From contig DDUM01000047.1 of assembly GCA_002344795.1 (NCBI GenBank), forward strand, positions 39,722 through 103,721: 64,000 nucleotides of DNA, in the 5' to 3' direction. The notes under the pieces are model-generated. The model saw nothing but the letters and a program-made list of their open reading frames with translations, had not been told where the DNA came from and did not search any database. The DNA is from Flammeovirgaceae bacterium UBA2338. Its GTDB lineage: Bacteria > Bacteroidota > Bacteroidia > Cytophagales > Cyclobacteriaceae. How positions within the stretch are numbered: the first letter of the stretch is position 1; the number at the start of each line of letters is the position of its first letter. The position numbers and the translations under genes were made by a program. Positions 16,591-26,574 of this stretch are shown piece after piece.

Positions 16591-17727
16591 TTACACGATA
16601 TTTGTTGCTTTATTTTCATTAAAATTGGTAACTGCATTATGGTCACCTTGACTCTTTTCTGTAGCCTCCTTGATCATCACGAACTCTAAAATATTTTCAT
16701 TATCCAGCGCGCCTACAAGTTGGTCGCCATCGTAAATGGGAGCTATTACCTGTCGGTTCAGTTGCATTTTAGGCCAGGCTTCTTTGAGTAGCGTGTTTTG
16801 CTGGAAGCTCAAGGCACTTTTATGCATAGCTTCTGCAATTTTTCCGTCCTTGCCTTTTTCAGACAGGGCTTTTATAATCTGATTTCTATCCAGCGTACCA
16901 GCGGGGTCTCCATTTTGCATTACCAGAAAGTTTTTTTCCTGCCCGTTGAGCAGAAGTTGCACAGCAGATGAGATGGGAGCGTCATAGTCCAATGTGTGAA
17001 AATCCCTGATCATTGCATCCTTCACGGTAAAATCAGCCATCATAAATTGGGTTTTGGTTGAACCCACTTCGGCTTGAGCACCTATGAAAATAAAAATGCC
17101 TATAAATACCAGGAAAGGATTAAAAAATAATCCCAAAAGAATAAATCCAACAGAAATTGCCTGGCCAATAGAAGCAGCAACTCGGGTAGCAATGTGCCGT
17201 TTAAACTTGAAACCCAAAAGAGCCCTTAAAACACGCCCACCATCCATAGGAAAAGCGGGAAGCATGTTGAAAACGGCCAGTATGATATTTACGCTAAATA
17301 AGTTGGGAAGCAGGTTACCTGCATGAACAGCAACTATAGAATCTGCGGTAAAAATATCAGCTGGATTAACGAACGGTAAAAGAATAGCAGCAATCAACAA
17401 GTTGACAACAGGCCCAGCTACTGCTACTATTAGTTCCTGCTTTGGTTTTTCGGGCATTGACTCAAGACTGGCCAGTCCACCAATTGGCAATAGTGTAATA
17501 CTTCTGGTCTTTATTCCATATCGTTTGGCGGCAAGGGCATGACCAAACTCATGGAGAACCACGCAACCAAAGATCAGCAATACAAAAAGAACACTCCAAA
17601 GTGTATTTTCGGCAGTACTCCCTGCCCTTAAATTGATAAATACTATCCATCCGATGAGTAAAACAAAAGTCCAGTGTACCGTAACTTTAATGCCTCCTAT
17701 AATTCCTAATTGTAAAGAATTTTTCAT
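16591..17727 (-). CDS. Site-2 protease (M50) with CBS domains
   Basis: 378 residues. The zinc motif HEFGHALAAK (HExxH) lies in the second membrane helix and the third ligand in AFPMDGGRVLRAL. About five to six helices fill residues 1-220; residues 230-360 hold two CBS domains (FTVKDAMIRDFHTLD, LVGALDNENILEFV). Intramembrane metalloproteases of this subtype (like SpoIVFB/Rip) cut membrane-bound regulators, and the CBS part usually binds adenosine nucleotides. The substrate is not evident from neighbours. A 208-bp gap with no visible gene separates it from the RND operon. Confidence 0.9.
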   Translation of the reverse strand: MKNSLQLGIIGGIKVTVHWTFVLLIGWIVFINLRAGSTAENTLWSVLFVLLIFGCVVLHEFGHALAAKRYGIKTRSITLLPIGGLASLESMPEKPKQELIVAVAGPVVNLLIAAILLPFVNPADIFTADSIVAVHAGNLLPNLFSVNIILAVFNMLPAFPMDGGRVLRALLGFKFKRHIATRVAASIGQAISVGFILLGLFFNPFLVFIGIFIFIGAQAEVGSTKTQFMMADFTVKDAMIRDFHTLDYDAPISSAVQLLLNGQEKNFLVMQNGDPAGTLDRNQIIKALSEKGKDGKIAEAMHKSALSFQQNTLLKEAWPKMQLNRQVIAPIYDGDQLVGALDNENILEFVMIKEATEKSQGDHNAVTNFNENKATNIV

Positions 17728-17935
17728 TTCAGTATTTCTATTTTCAAATTATTTAATACAACTCCGCCAGAACCAAACATCAGATTATACTCATTGGTTC
17801 GAAAATTAAATTCTACTACAACTTAGGAAACCTAATACTCAAATAATATGATGCCTATCACGCATATGAATGACTGTAATCACGTAAAGAATCATGATAT
17901 TATGCGTTATCTGCATTAGCCATAAGGAATCAATA

Positions 17936-20900
17936 TCATTTGATGAATCTCTCCCTTATTTTATCTACTGTATAGTATACCAGGGGCACCAGGTATACTG
18001 TAAGAATGAGTGACGATAACAACCCGCCAATGATCACCCATGCCAATCCGTTTTTCCATTCACTGGCAGTTCCTTTGGCAAGTGCAATGGGCAACATTCC
18101 GATTACCATAGAAAGGGTAGTCATTAGTATGGGGCGCATCCTTTCCTTGCCTGCCATGATCAAAGCTTCTTTATAATGTTTTCCTGAGGCTTTTAGCTGA
18201 TTGGTAAAATCAACAATTAGGATTGCGTTCTTGGCCACCAAACCCATTAGCATAATCAATCCTAACAATGCAAATAAACTCAGATGATTCATACTCAGGT
18301 TTAACGCCAGAAATGCTCCAATGGCGGCAACAGGTATGGAAAATAGTACTACAAAAGGATAGATAAAACTATCGTAGAGCGCTACCATAATCAGGTAAAT
18401 CAAAATGAATGAAATGATAAGCACTGCGCCAAGAGCACTAAAGCTGTCATTTTGCCTTTTAATGTCACTGCCCCACGCCATTTCAATGCCTTCCGGCAGA
18501 GGGTTTTCGTTGATATAGGCCACTACTTCATCGGCTACTGTTCCGGAAGGACGCCCTAGTGCATCACCTGTTAATGTAATCGCGGGCTGTCTGTCTAACC
18601 TTTCCAACAACGATGGTGAATTGTTCTGGACAACATCTGCAAATTGAGAGACTTCAATAGGCATACCCCGTGGATTGACAATCACCATTTTTTTCACATC
18701 TTCCATATTCTGGCGATTGAAGTCATCCAACCAAATCCTAACAGGGTATTCAGTACCCTGCTCGGTTAGCATGGCATCATCATTTCCGGTAAGAGCTGTT
18801 CGTATGCTTAGTCCTACATAGGCATTGGTAAGACCAAGTCGCTGCATCCGATCGTTATCAGGGATGATTTGAAATTCCGGACTTCCCTCTTCCACAGAAA
18901 GGCGAATATTGTCTGCCCCTGGTATTTTTTCCACCACCGACTTTAGATCGCTCCCCAATTGCATCACCTGAGCCGCATCACTTCCGCTTAGTGTAATTTC
19001 TATTGGAGCAGATCGGGGCACCAGACCCATTGCGGCCATTGAGTAATTGATACCTGGGAATTCATCTCTTAATGCTTCACGAATTTCTATCATGAATTCC
19101 TCTGTTGGTTGCTCATCCCGCTCAGCAGCAGGTTTTAATTGAATTGTTAGCTCGGTAATATTAACTGATCCAACTCCCAAACTCCCGATTCCTGTACTGG
19201 GTCCGCCCACATTGCTAAAGACGGTTGATACCGATGGTTGAGCTAAAATGAAACTTTCAATCTTCTGCGATACAATATTGTTTTGTTGTAATGTTGTTGT
19301 CTTATCGAATTCAAGGCTCATTCGGAATTTTCCCTGGTCTCCAGTGGCAATCAGCTCTTTTCCGATGATGCCTTGTCTCATTATTCCTATGGTTAGGACG
19401 AACAAGGCCAGGATTATACCTGTTGTGATCAGCTTATGGTCTAACACCCATTCTAATTGTCGCCCATACCAATTGATGAAACGATTTAATTGATGTTCAA
19501 ACCAAAGTAAAAAACGGTTAAAGAGGTTTGTAGGTTGTAAATCTTCGGACTTTCCAATTCGAGAAGCCATCCAGGGTGTTAATGTAAATCCAACCAACAA
19601 ACTTGTTAAGGTGGAGGTCACCACCACTACAGAAAATTGCTTGAGCATATCCGCAACAAAAACCTGTAGAAATAGAATAGGGAGGAACACCACCACATCC
19701 ACCAGGGTGATGGACAGTGCTGAAAATCCGATTTCCATACGACCATCTAGGGCCGCTACGCGCTTGTTCTTTTTCATGTCCAGATGACGTTGGATGTTCT
19801 CCAACACCACTGTGGCATCATCTACCAGGATACCAATGATCAAAGACATAGCCAACAAGGTCATCAGATTGAGTGTGTAACCCAACAACCACATGACTGC
19901 GAAAGCAGTTACTAATGAAGTGGGGATGGCTACCAATACAATAAGTGAGTTTCGGATACTTCTTAAGAATAGAAGCATTACAATTGAAACCAGAATTACT
20001 GCTAAGGTGAGATCATATACTACAGAATTTACTGCTGCAATGGTATTGTCAGTAGAATCATCGGCAATAATAAATTTTACTCCCTCTGCCGTATACTGTT
20101 TTTCTATTTTTTCGAATTGACTGCGCACCAACTTTGAAACATCCACGGCATTGGCATCCCCTTGTTTTTTTAATAATAGCCCAATACCATTTTTACCATT
20201 GTAGCGGCTTACTGAAGTTATTTCTTTGATCCCGTCTGTTACTGTGGAAATATCTTTTACATAAACAGGACTTCCGGGGAAAGGCATTGCCACCTGCACG
20301 TATTTTATATCATCAATGCTTTTATACTTTCCAATGAGGCGTACGGGATTGTTTGCTGTGGACGACTGTACCTTTCCTGAAGGTACATCGAGGCCTGATC
20401 GATTGATTGCCTCCGTAACCTGATACAAGGAAAGTTTGTATAGTTTTAGTTTTTCCTGATCTACTTTTACCTGTATCTCCCTTTCTTCTCCACCCAACAA
20501 TGTAATTTCAGCAACTCCCTTTAGTTGTTGAATTTGGGGTAGGAAATCATCTTTCATTTTTTGATAGAACTCAGTAGCCGGTAAATTACTGGTGGCACTG
20601 ATTTGCATGATGGGCAAATCATTGGGTGATACCTTGCTCATAACAGGATTTAAAATATCCTGGGGCAGATCTTTGCGGATATTATCTATGTAGCGTTGGG
20701 CATCCTGCATTGTTTTGTCCAGGTCTGTTGCATACTTGAGGTTGACAATCAGAATGGAGGCATTGGGCAACGATTTGGTGACAATGAAATCGACACCTTC
20801 CAAATTGGATAAAGCATCTTCAATTTTTCGTGATACGGATGTTTCTACCTCCGTAGGGTCTGCGCCTGGATAGCCTGTTGTAATAACCACTACTGGTTGG

Positions 20901-21022
20901 TTGAAATCGGGCATCAACTCATAACTGAGATTTTTGTAACCCAAGAAACCAGCCAGTATGAAAATACTGAATAAAACTATAATCAGTGAAGGGCGGTTAA
21001 TGGATATTTCGGTTATGTTCAT
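17936..21022 (-). CDS. RND efflux pump inner-membrane permease
   Basis: 1028 residues, normal for the HAE1/AcrB family. Twelve membrane helices and two large periplasmic loops. Motifs: YPGADPTEVETSVSRKIEDAL near the N-terminus, VVLVSIVMLLFLRS-like helix 2, SLIIGILVDDATVVLENIQRH (helix 4 with the proton-relay Asp pair) and KNAILIVDFTNQL (helix 10 Lys). It expels drugs or lipids using the proton gradient. Last gene of an operon with its adaptor and outer-membrane channel (spacing 6 and 2 bp). Confidence 0.95.
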   Translation of the reverse strand: MNITEISINRPSLIIVLFSIFILAGFLGYKNLSYELMPDFNQPVVVITTGYPGADPTEVETSVSRKIEDALSNLEGVDFIVTKSLPNASILIVNLKYATDLDKTMQDAQRYIDNIRKDLPQDILNPVMSKVSPNDLPIMQISATSNLPATEFYQKMKDDFLPQIQQLKGVAEITLLGGEEREIQVKVDQEKLKLYKLSLYQVTEAINRSGLDVPSGKVQSSTANNPVRLIGKYKSIDDIKYVQVAMPFPGSPVYVKDISTVTDGIKEITSVSRYNGKNGIGLLLKKQGDANAVDVSKLVRSQFEKIEKQYTAEGVKFIIADDSTDNTIAAVNSVVYDLTLAVILVSIVMLLFLRSIRNSLIVLVAIPTSLVTAFAVMWLLGYTLNLMTLLAMSLIIGILVDDATVVLENIQRHLDMKKNKRVAALDGRMEIGFSALSITLVDVVVFLPILFLQVFVADMLKQFSVVVVTSTLTSLLVGFTLTPWMASRIGKSEDLQPTNLFNRFLLWFEHQLNRFINWYGRQLEWVLDHKLITTGIILALFVLTIGIMRQGIIGKELIATGDQGKFRMSLEFDKTTTLQQNNIVSQKIESFILAQPSVSTVFSNVGGPSTGIGSLGVGSVNITELTIQLKPAAERDEQPTEEFMIEIREALRDEFPGINYSMAAMGLVPRSAPIEITLSGSDAAQVMQLGSDLKSVVEKIPGADNIRLSVEEGSPEFQIIPDNDRMQRLGLTNAYVGLSIRTALTGNDDAMLTEQGTEYPVRIWLDDFNRQNMEDVKKMVIVNPRGMPIEVSQFADVVQNNSPSLLERLDRQPAITLTGDALGRPSGTVADEVVAYINENPLPEGIEMAWGSDIKRQNDSFSALGAVLIISFILIYLIMVALYDSFIYPFVVLFSIPVAAIGAFLALNLSMNHLSLFALLGLIMLMGLVAKNAILIVDFTNQLKASGKHYKEALIMAGKERMRPILMTTLSMVIGMLPIALAKGTASEWKNGLAWVIIGGLLSSLILTVYLVPLVYYTVDKIRERFIK

Positions 21023-21028
21023 TTTATT

Positions 21029-22081
21029 CTAATTCTTAATTGTGACATTGGCACCTTCAAAGAGATTAATGAGTCCATTGGTGATCACCATATCGCCCTC
21101 ATTTAATCCCGATTGTATTACGGCAATACTCTTTCTTCTTTCTGCTATCTCTATATTTTGAAGTCTGGCCTTCCCTTGGTTCACCACATATACCTGGGGT
21201 TGGATATCTGATCCTATAATGGCTGAGGCTGGGATAGTTAAATGTTGCGTATTGGGTGCCTCTTTGATCTGGACTTTACCGAACATCCCTGATTTAATTT
21301 TGAGATCTTGTGTGTTTTTCACAAGAAATTGAACAGGAAAAGTATTTGCCAAATTGCCCTGGCTTCCTATTAGTGAAACCTTACCGGAAAGAGGTGTGGA
21401 AGTGTAAGTATCGGCCACAACTGTTACCGCATTGTTGATGTGAAATAAATTCAAATCATTTTCAGAAACATGGATGGTAAAACGAAGTGAAGAGATATCG
21501 GTCAATTGAAACAGTGGAACCCCGGGCGCTGCGAAAGAACCTACTTCTGTCATCTTTGCGGTTACTATTGCTTCAAAGGGTGCAGTTACAACCGTGCGAC
21601 TAATTTGTTCCAACAAAGTACTGCGTTGCACCTGGGCAGATTTTAAACCAAGCTGGGCCTTTTCTAATTGTACTCCCTGGATAGCATCGGATGCTGCTAA
21701 TATAGAGTAACGTTTTACATCTGCTTCAAGCCCTTCTATCTGTACTTCTACGGATTGAAGTTGTAGCTTCAGCATCTTGTCATCCAGTTTAAGAAGGTTG
21801 TCACCTTTTTTTACTGGACTGCCAACATCAGCAAACACTTGTACAACCTTGCCTTGAACATCAGCGCTCAATTTGGTTTCTTTATTGGGTTCAAAATTGC
21901 CAGTGAAATATTTCACATCTTCATCTGTTCCATACTTCACCATGTCTGCATTTACTTCAATGGCTTGCTCTTTGTCGTATGTATAAATACGATTTTGAGC
22001 AGTTTCCTTATTGCTTTTTAAACGCACCACCACAATGACAATGAATGCCAATGGGATAAGGATATAGAGAAACTTTTTCAT
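21029..22081 (-). CDS. RND periplasmic adaptor (HlyD/MFP family)
   Basis: 350 residues. One N-terminal membrane anchor (LYILIPLAFIVIVVV), a split lipoyl-like domain (VVQVFADVGSPVKKGDNLLKLD and TVVTAPFEAIVTAKMTEVGSFAAPG), a coiled-coil hairpin between them (~105-150), and beta-barrel/MP domains. It bridges the RND permease at 17936 and the TolC-like channel at 22084. Confidence 0.93.
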   Translation of the reverse strand: MKKFLYILIPLAFIVIVVVRLKSNKETAQNRIYTYDKEQAIEVNADMVKYGTDEDVKYFTGNFEPNKETKLSADVQGKVVQVFADVGSPVKKGDNLLKLDDKMLKLQLQSVEVQIEGLEADVKRYSILAASDAIQGVQLEKAQLGLKSAQVQRSTLLEQISRTVVTAPFEAIVTAKMTEVGSFAAPGVPLFQLTDISSLRFTIHVSENDLNLFHINNAVTVVADTYTSTPLSGKVSLIGSQGNLANTFPVQFLVKNTQDLKIKSGMFGKVQIKEAPNTQHLTIPASAIIGSDIQPQVYVVNQGKARLQNIEIAERRKSIAVIQSGLNEGDMVITNGLINLFEGANVTIKN

Positions 22082-22083
22082 TT

Positions 22084-23421
22084 TTATTTATTTAATAAGT
22101 TGCCAGTTATTTTTCTGAGGTCTAAATCTGCTTTCAGATAATCTACAATTGCCGATATATGCTGTTGCTGGGTTTCACGTAAAGTGTTATCAGCCATAAG
22201 CACATCATTAAGTGATGCAAGTCCTTGATTTTGTTGGAGTAAGGTTTGATCGTAGATAGATTGAGCAAGTTTCGTTTGATCTAATGTTGTCTTGACCGAT
22301 CGTTCGGCTACAGATCTTTGTTGTTTTGCAGTTTCAATACCCAATGAGGTTTGGTCATTCAGTAAGCTTAATTGAAGATCATTGTTACTCAGCTCCAATT
22401 TTTTCTGGTTTAATTTCCTACTTGTGGTTGTACCATTAAACAATGGGTAAGAAAATTGAATTCCAGCAAAGCTTACTGGGTAGAATTTCAAAAAATCGTT
22501 GGGGGTCTTATCATAGCCAAAACCAGTTTGCCCATAGCTTCCGTACAATGACAGTGAGGGTAGTCGTGAATTTTTTAGCGTATGCAATTCGCTGTTCAGA
22601 AGATGATTTCGTTTTGTGATCAGGCGAAAGTCCAATGTGGGGGTTTCTGTATATTCATTTATCGATGATGGAATGATACTGGTCTCCACTTCCAGATCTT
22701 GATCCAGACGGATGCCAATAGTTATTTTTAAAGCATTGAGTACCTGCGTATACTTACTATAAACCTGTTCCCGCTGTGTGGTAAGTTGCTCTACTTGCAA
22801 TTGAATCTTGGTTACATCAGTTTCTTTCGCCAGGAGTTGTTCTTTGAGCAATTGAATATTTCGCAAGAGCCTATTTGCATTGATTAGGTTTTCGTCAATG
22901 AATGCAACCTGATAATTAAGTATTTGTGCGTTGTAATACAGATTGGTAATCTCATAAAGAATTTGCTCTTCAGTTTTTTGATATTGTAACTGGGTAAGTT
23001 CGGTTGCTATTTTTGTGGTTTGAATAGCCCCATACACTTGAGGGTTATATAAGGGCATAGTGAGTTGTAAATTGGCATTGATGTTATGGGGTACTCCAAA
23101 TTGAACTTGTTTGAATTGGCCTTCGGGTCCACCAAATGCCGATTGCGGCATGAACTGATACGGGAGTTCTATGAAATATTTATAATCAGCATTGATACTT
23201 AATTTTGGTATGAGGTTAGCTTTAGCCTCTTTCATTTTTTGTTGACTAATCTCATTGTTGTTTTTGGCGATCAGCAAATTCTTATTTTGCTGTTGTGCAG
23301 TGTCAAGACATTGCTGCAAAGTCCACACTTGGGCAAAAGTTTCTTTGCTGAAAAGCAGGCCTGTGAGGATTATCAGTAATCGAACGTACTTTATATTAAT
23401 AAAGTGAATATTCACTAACAT
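22084..23421 (-). CDS. TolC-family outer-membrane efflux protein
   Basis: 445 residues with a signal sequence (LLIILTGLLFSKETFAQ) and two long coiled-coil repeats typical of TolC (WTLQQCLDTAQQQNKNLLIAKNN; YQKTEEQILYEITNLYYNAQ; second repeat from ~residue 300). It heads the efflux operon. A perfect palindrome, likely the TetR operator, overlaps its first codons, so repression would act right at the start. A slightly downstream start is possible. Confidence 0.92.
   Translation of the reverse strand: MLVNIHFINIKYVRLLIILTGLLFSKETFAQVWTLQQCLDTAQQQNKNLLIAKNNNEISQQKMKEAKANLIPKLSINADYKYFIELPYQFMPQSAFGGPEGQFKQVQFGVPHNINANLQLTMPLYNPQVYGAIQTTKIATELTQLQYQKTEEQILYEITNLYYNAQILNYQVAFIDENLINANRLLRNIQLLKEQLLAKETDVTKIQLQVEQLTTQREQVYSKYTQVLNALKITIGIRLDQDLEVETSIIPSSINEYTETPTLDFRLITKRNHLLNSELHTLKNSRLPSLSLYGSYGQTGFGYDKTPNDFLKFYPVSFAGIQFSYPLFNGTTTSRKLNQKKLELSNNDLQLSLLNDQTSLGIETAKQQRSVAERSVKTTLDQTKLAQSIYDQTLLQQNQGLASLNDVLMADNTLRETQQQHISAIVDYLKADLDLRKITGNLLNK
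23403..23416. promoter_or_regulatory. Putative TetR operator at the efflux operon
   Basis: AGTGAATATTCACT is a perfect 14-bp palindrome inside the first codons of the TolC gene. An almost identical palindrome (one central base changed) stands at 26196-26209 before the membrane-protein gene upstream of TetR. The pair brackets the TetR gene at 25081, which is the obvious candidate binder. Confidence 0.6.
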
Positions 23422-23454
23422 GACTGTATAAATTTTTTATTAAAAATTTGAAAA

Positions 23455-24183
23455 CTAATTAATAATCTTTCCCAAAAAGTCACCAATAAAATAGGCAACA
23501 AACGCAGCCAAACCACCCAGGATAAGGGTTTCACTTATACCCCTTAGAATGCCAGATTGAGTAACAATCGACTTTAAATATCCTATTAAAATGAAGCCCA
23601 GTGCTGTTAATGCGCTTGACCAGAAGAATAAATTTTGTACAGGAGAAAGGAAATCAAACACATATACACCAAGCGGTATGAGCCCGATGAAAATAAATGA
23701 TAAAAAAGTTACTAATCCTGTCTGGAAGGGTGATTTTGTGTCTTCAATCATATTTAATTCATCCTTCATCATTTCATTCACCCATCGGTCTTTATCCTGA
23801 GTAATTACATTCACTACCTGACCTAATAATGGTTCTTCAAATCCTTTTTTTCGATATATATCTTCTATTTCTTCTCTTTCTATTTCTGGTAAATGTTCTA
23901 CTTCCCAATACTCAAGGTTTTTATGCTTGGTATAGTTTTGCTTTTCGCTCTTGGATGACATGTACGCGCCAACGGACATGGCAAACCCATCGGCAAAGAG
24001 GTTGGCAAAACCCAATATGAGTATTACTGAACTGTCCATCCCAGCTCCCACGGCTCCGGTGACTACTGCAAAGGTGGTCACACTGCCATCAATTCCACCA
24101 TAAACAAATTCACCGAGATAGTCCTGATAGCTACCTAAGAATGAACTTCCTTTTTGATGAATATGTGATTCACTGTGTTTCAT
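23455..24183 (-). CDS. VIT1/CCC1-family transporter
   Basis: 242 residues with about five membrane helices. YLGEFVYGGIDGSVTTFAVVTGAVGAG is the first helix signature of the VIT1/CCC1 iron/manganese transporter family, followed by FADGFAMSVGAYMSSKSE. The middle soluble segment is acidic and Glu-rich (EHLPEIEREEIEDIYRKK), the region that binds metal in plant VIT1. It would move Fe2+ or Mn2+ across the inner membrane. It sits between the efflux operon and a small lipoprotein gene. Confidence 0.88.
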   Translation of the reverse strand: MKHSESHIHQKGSSFLGSYQDYLGEFVYGGIDGSVTTFAVVTGAVGAGMDSSVILILGFANLFADGFAMSVGAYMSSKSEKQNYTKHKNLEYWEVEHLPEIEREEIEDIYRKKGFEEPLLGQVVNVITQDKDRWVNEMMKDELNMIEDTKSPFQTGLVTFLSFIFIGLIPLGVYVFDFLSPVQNLFFWSSALTALGFILIGYLKSIVTQSGILRGISETLILGGLAAFVAYFIGDFLGKIIN

Positions 24184-24227
24184 TGTGAATATATTTATTA
24201 CTACTTCGGAATGATTTCTTTTATGGT

Positions 24228-24665
24228 TTATTCAAAGTAGTTTTTGTATGTAGAGAGGTAGGATTTAATTTCTTCCAAATCCTCTTTCTTAGCTCCATCA
24301 GAAAGGCTTTCTATCTGTTCTTTGAGTGGAAGTAAGTAGTTGTGCAACTGATCATGCGATTCGCCTTCCATAGTGCATTTATTGAGTATATCAGTGAACT
24401 CTAACAACAAATTTTCTTTGAGTGATTCAACCGAAGAATTAGTATCGCTTTGAGCAACATCAATTAGTTGCATCATATTTTGAATTCCCTCTGTAGTCTC
24501 AATATTGGCCATCCATTTATTTCCATTGTCTAACTGCACCAGGTTTGGGGCATCATGGCTGGCATGAGCTTCTTCACTTTGGTCATGTTCGTCTTTGTGC
24601 TTCTCGGTTGAGCAACCAGCAATAAGGAACAATAGGGTAATGGATAGAAAAGCTGTCTTTTTCAT
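24228..24665 (-). CDS. Small helical lipoprotein, unknown function
   Basis: 145 residues. Lipobox LIAGC, then a His/Asp/Glu-rich linker (HKDEHDQSEEAHASHDA) that could bind metal, then about 100 residues of helix. No family recognised. Same strand and close spacing as the VIT-family gene and the TMs protein upstream, so it may be part of the TetR-headed operon. Confidence 0.65.
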   Translation of the reverse strand: MKKTAFLSITLLFLIAGCSTEKHKDEHDQSEEAHASHDAPNLVQLDNGNKWMANIETTEGIQNMMQLIDVAQSDTNSSVESLKENLLLEFTDILNKCTMEGESHDQLHNYLLPLKEQIESLSDGAKKEDLEEIKSYLSTYKNYFE

Positions 24666-24682
24666 TTAGTTGTTTTTTATAG

Positions 24683-25072
24683 TTAAACTTTGTTTTGTTT
24701 TTTGGAAATATAAAGCCAAGCCAAAAAGGCAAATAGGGCAGTGAAGACTATTCTGAAAATCATGGCTTTAATTGTTTGTGTTTCGTACGCCTCACCCGAA
24801 TTGATATGAAATAGCAATCCTAAAAAACCAGCAAATAAGATTCCAGTAACAATAGAGAGTAAGCGGGTGGTCCAGGCTTTACTATTGAACAAACCATAGG
24901 CACCTAACAGGTATAAGAACCCTGCCACGAAATTGGTGATAACAACAAACAATACGTAATCACCCTCCTTCTCCCTTATACCAAATAAATCAAAAATGAC
25001 CGAACCACTCATGAACAGTGTCAACAGAGCAAATAGAGTAAGAATAATGGCAGCAGGTTTTAATAATTTCAT
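24683..25072 (-). CDS. Four-helix membrane protein, unknown function
   Basis: 129 residues with four predicted membrane helices (AAIILTLFALLTLFM, VLFVVITNFVAGFLYLLGAY, LLSIVTGILFAGFLGLLF, IVFTALFAFLAWLYI). It resembles small uncharacterised integral proteins of Bacteroidota. It starts 8 bp after the TetR gene ends, so it is co-transcribed with it. Confidence 0.7.
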   Translation of the reverse strand: MKLLKPAAIILTLFALLTLFMSGSVIFDLFGIREKEGDYVLFVVITNFVAGFLYLLGAYGLFNSKAWTTRLLSIVTGILFAGFLGLLFHINSGEAYETQTIKAMIFRIVFTALFAFLAWLYISKKQNKV

Positions 25073-25080
25073 CGTATTAA

Positions 25081-25665
25081 TTATTTAGGGCTCATTAGGG
25101 TGAATAGGTTGGACATTAATTTGTTTCCCTTCACTTTAAGGTCAAAGGCATATCCTGACAAACGCCACTGAACCATGTGAAGTCGAAAACTACCCATAAT
25201 AATGTGAGTCAAATCCTCAGGTGGGAGGTCATTATTGAATTGCTTTTGCTTTTGACCTTCACGAATGATCTGCATTAAGTGCATTTTGGTAATTGCCATA
25301 ATATTTGTGATGGCCTTATTGATCTCTTTGCTTGCTTCCAGTAAACCGTCAGAAAAGATCGCAATCATGAAATGAGGGTTTTGTTTGAAAAACGCAAACT
25401 GACTGTTGAATAATGCTTTTAGTTTTTCCTGGGGACTTTCAATATCTGAGATCGTATTTTCAATTCTTGTATTTATATCTATTGCAAGATATTTCAACAT
25501 TGTAATGACAATTTCTTCTTTGCTTTTGAAGTGCCTGTAGAGAGCAGATTCACTAAAGCCCATTTTGGCAGCCAGGTTCTTTGTGGTTAGTCCCGCAAGA
25601 CCTAATTGTGTAAGAATTTCACCTGCTGCTTCTATGATTTCCAGTTGCCTTTGTTTGATTTCCAT
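25081..25665 (-). CDS. TetR-family transcriptional regulator
   Basis: 194 residues. N-terminal HTH: IIEAAGEILTQLGLAGLTTKNLAAKMGFSES with LYRHFKSKEEI, diagnostic of TetR/AcrR. The C-terminal ligand domain is alpha-helical. Palindromes AGTGAATrTTCACT at 23403 (efflux operon) and 26196 (upstream membrane protein) flank it at both ends of the cluster and make a coherent local regulon. The inducer is likely a pump substrate. Confidence 0.93.
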   Translation of the reverse strand: MEIKQRQLEIIEAAGEILTQLGLAGLTTKNLAAKMGFSESALYRHFKSKEEIVITMLKYLAIDINTRIENTISDIESPQEKLKALFNSQFAFFKQNPHFMIAIFSDGLLEASKEINKAITNIMAITKMHLMQIIREGQKQKQFNNDLPPEDLTHIIMGSFRLHMVQWRLSGYAFDLKVKGNKLMSNLFTLMSPK

Positions 25666-25767
25666 TTTAATTGGTTAAATATTAGTGGACTGCCTGCTTA
25701 CTGTTCTGATAAAATCTCTTACCAATTCATTTATTGTATCCATAATTGGGTTACGGTGTGTTTAGCA

Positions 25768-26181
25768 TTAAGGGTTTATTGATTTAAGCTTTAAAAAAGC
25801 GACCCCAAGCCAAACCACAGAGGCGGTCATTGCAATTGCTCCAATCAAAACAAAAATTGGCGGGGCACCCAAATAAACTTCAGCCAAAATTCCAATTGGC
25901 ATAAGTAAGCCGATTAATGCCAGCCAGGAAATTGTTTTAACATTTGACAATTTGGATTGAAAGTGTAAAAGCAGGTAGCCGATAACAATATTGAGAAAGG
26001 CGAAAAGATTTCCATGCACGTGTGCAAGCCGTGCCTCAAAATGCTTTCCAGAGGAGTAAGAGGCCACCCATTCTTCTTTACCCGGGGCAAAGTCCCTCAG
26101 GTAAATCAATAAAAATCCGTAAGCCATAAAAGCTCCCATTGTCAGGAATCCGATGGCGATGTTGTTTTTGCCTGTTTTCAT
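25768..26181 (-). CDS. Four-helix membrane protein with a conserved HVHGN motif
   Basis: 137 residues, four membrane helices. ARLAHVHGNLFAFLNIVIGYLLL contains paired His in a helix, reminiscent of haem- or copper-binding helices in haem-copper-oxidase relatives; binding is not shown. A TetR-type palindrome lies 15 bp before the start. About 100 bp separate it from TetR on the same strand. Family not recognised. Confidence 0.65.
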   Translation of the reverse strand: MKTGKNNIAIGFLTMGAFMAYGFLLIYLRDFAPGKEEWVASYSSGKHFEARLAHVHGNLFAFLNIVIGYLLLHFQSKLSNVKTISWLALIGLLMPIGILAEVYLGAPPIFVLIGAIAMTASVVWLGVAFLKLKSINP

Positions 26182-26195
26182 ACTTTTACAAAGTT

Positions 26196-26209
26196 AGTGA
26201 ATGTTCACT
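26196..26209. promoter_or_regulatory. Second putative TetR operator
   Basis: AGTGAATGTTCACT, a palindrome apart from the central pair, differs from the site at 23403-23416 by one base. It lies in the promoter region of the membrane-protein gene that precedes tetR. Confidence 0.55.
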
Positions 26210-26574
26210 CTTTTACTACAAATTGCTCAAATAAATGGTTCAATCAATCCAAAAAAGTTATAAACATATATTTAAAAGCTTCTAAGTGCCCTTTTTTGAA
26301 TCATTTATAAGCAAGGTTGCTGTTAAAGATTCAACTTTAGAACCACCCGATTGTCTGAAGCGAAAAGACTGTTTTTTTAATTTTTAAGGAGTGGATGAAT
26401 CAAATTTGTAGTTTAGGAGTAATATGATAGCTAAGGTTAAACTTAACAGTAAACTATTAGTAGTATGGAACAATTCACAATAGGGGTTAGTCAGTTGTTA
26501 AAAAAAGAGTTATGAACAAAACTATTAGTTCGAAAAATCTCTTATACACATGTGGGAACCTCCTTAAAGGAAAT
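26210..26574. other. Intergenic region without a gene
   Basis: Divergent promoter region between the TetR cluster and the DUF488 gene. I see only very short open frames (for example 19 codons from 26424) and no RNA gene. It should hold promoters for both directions. Confidence 0.5.
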
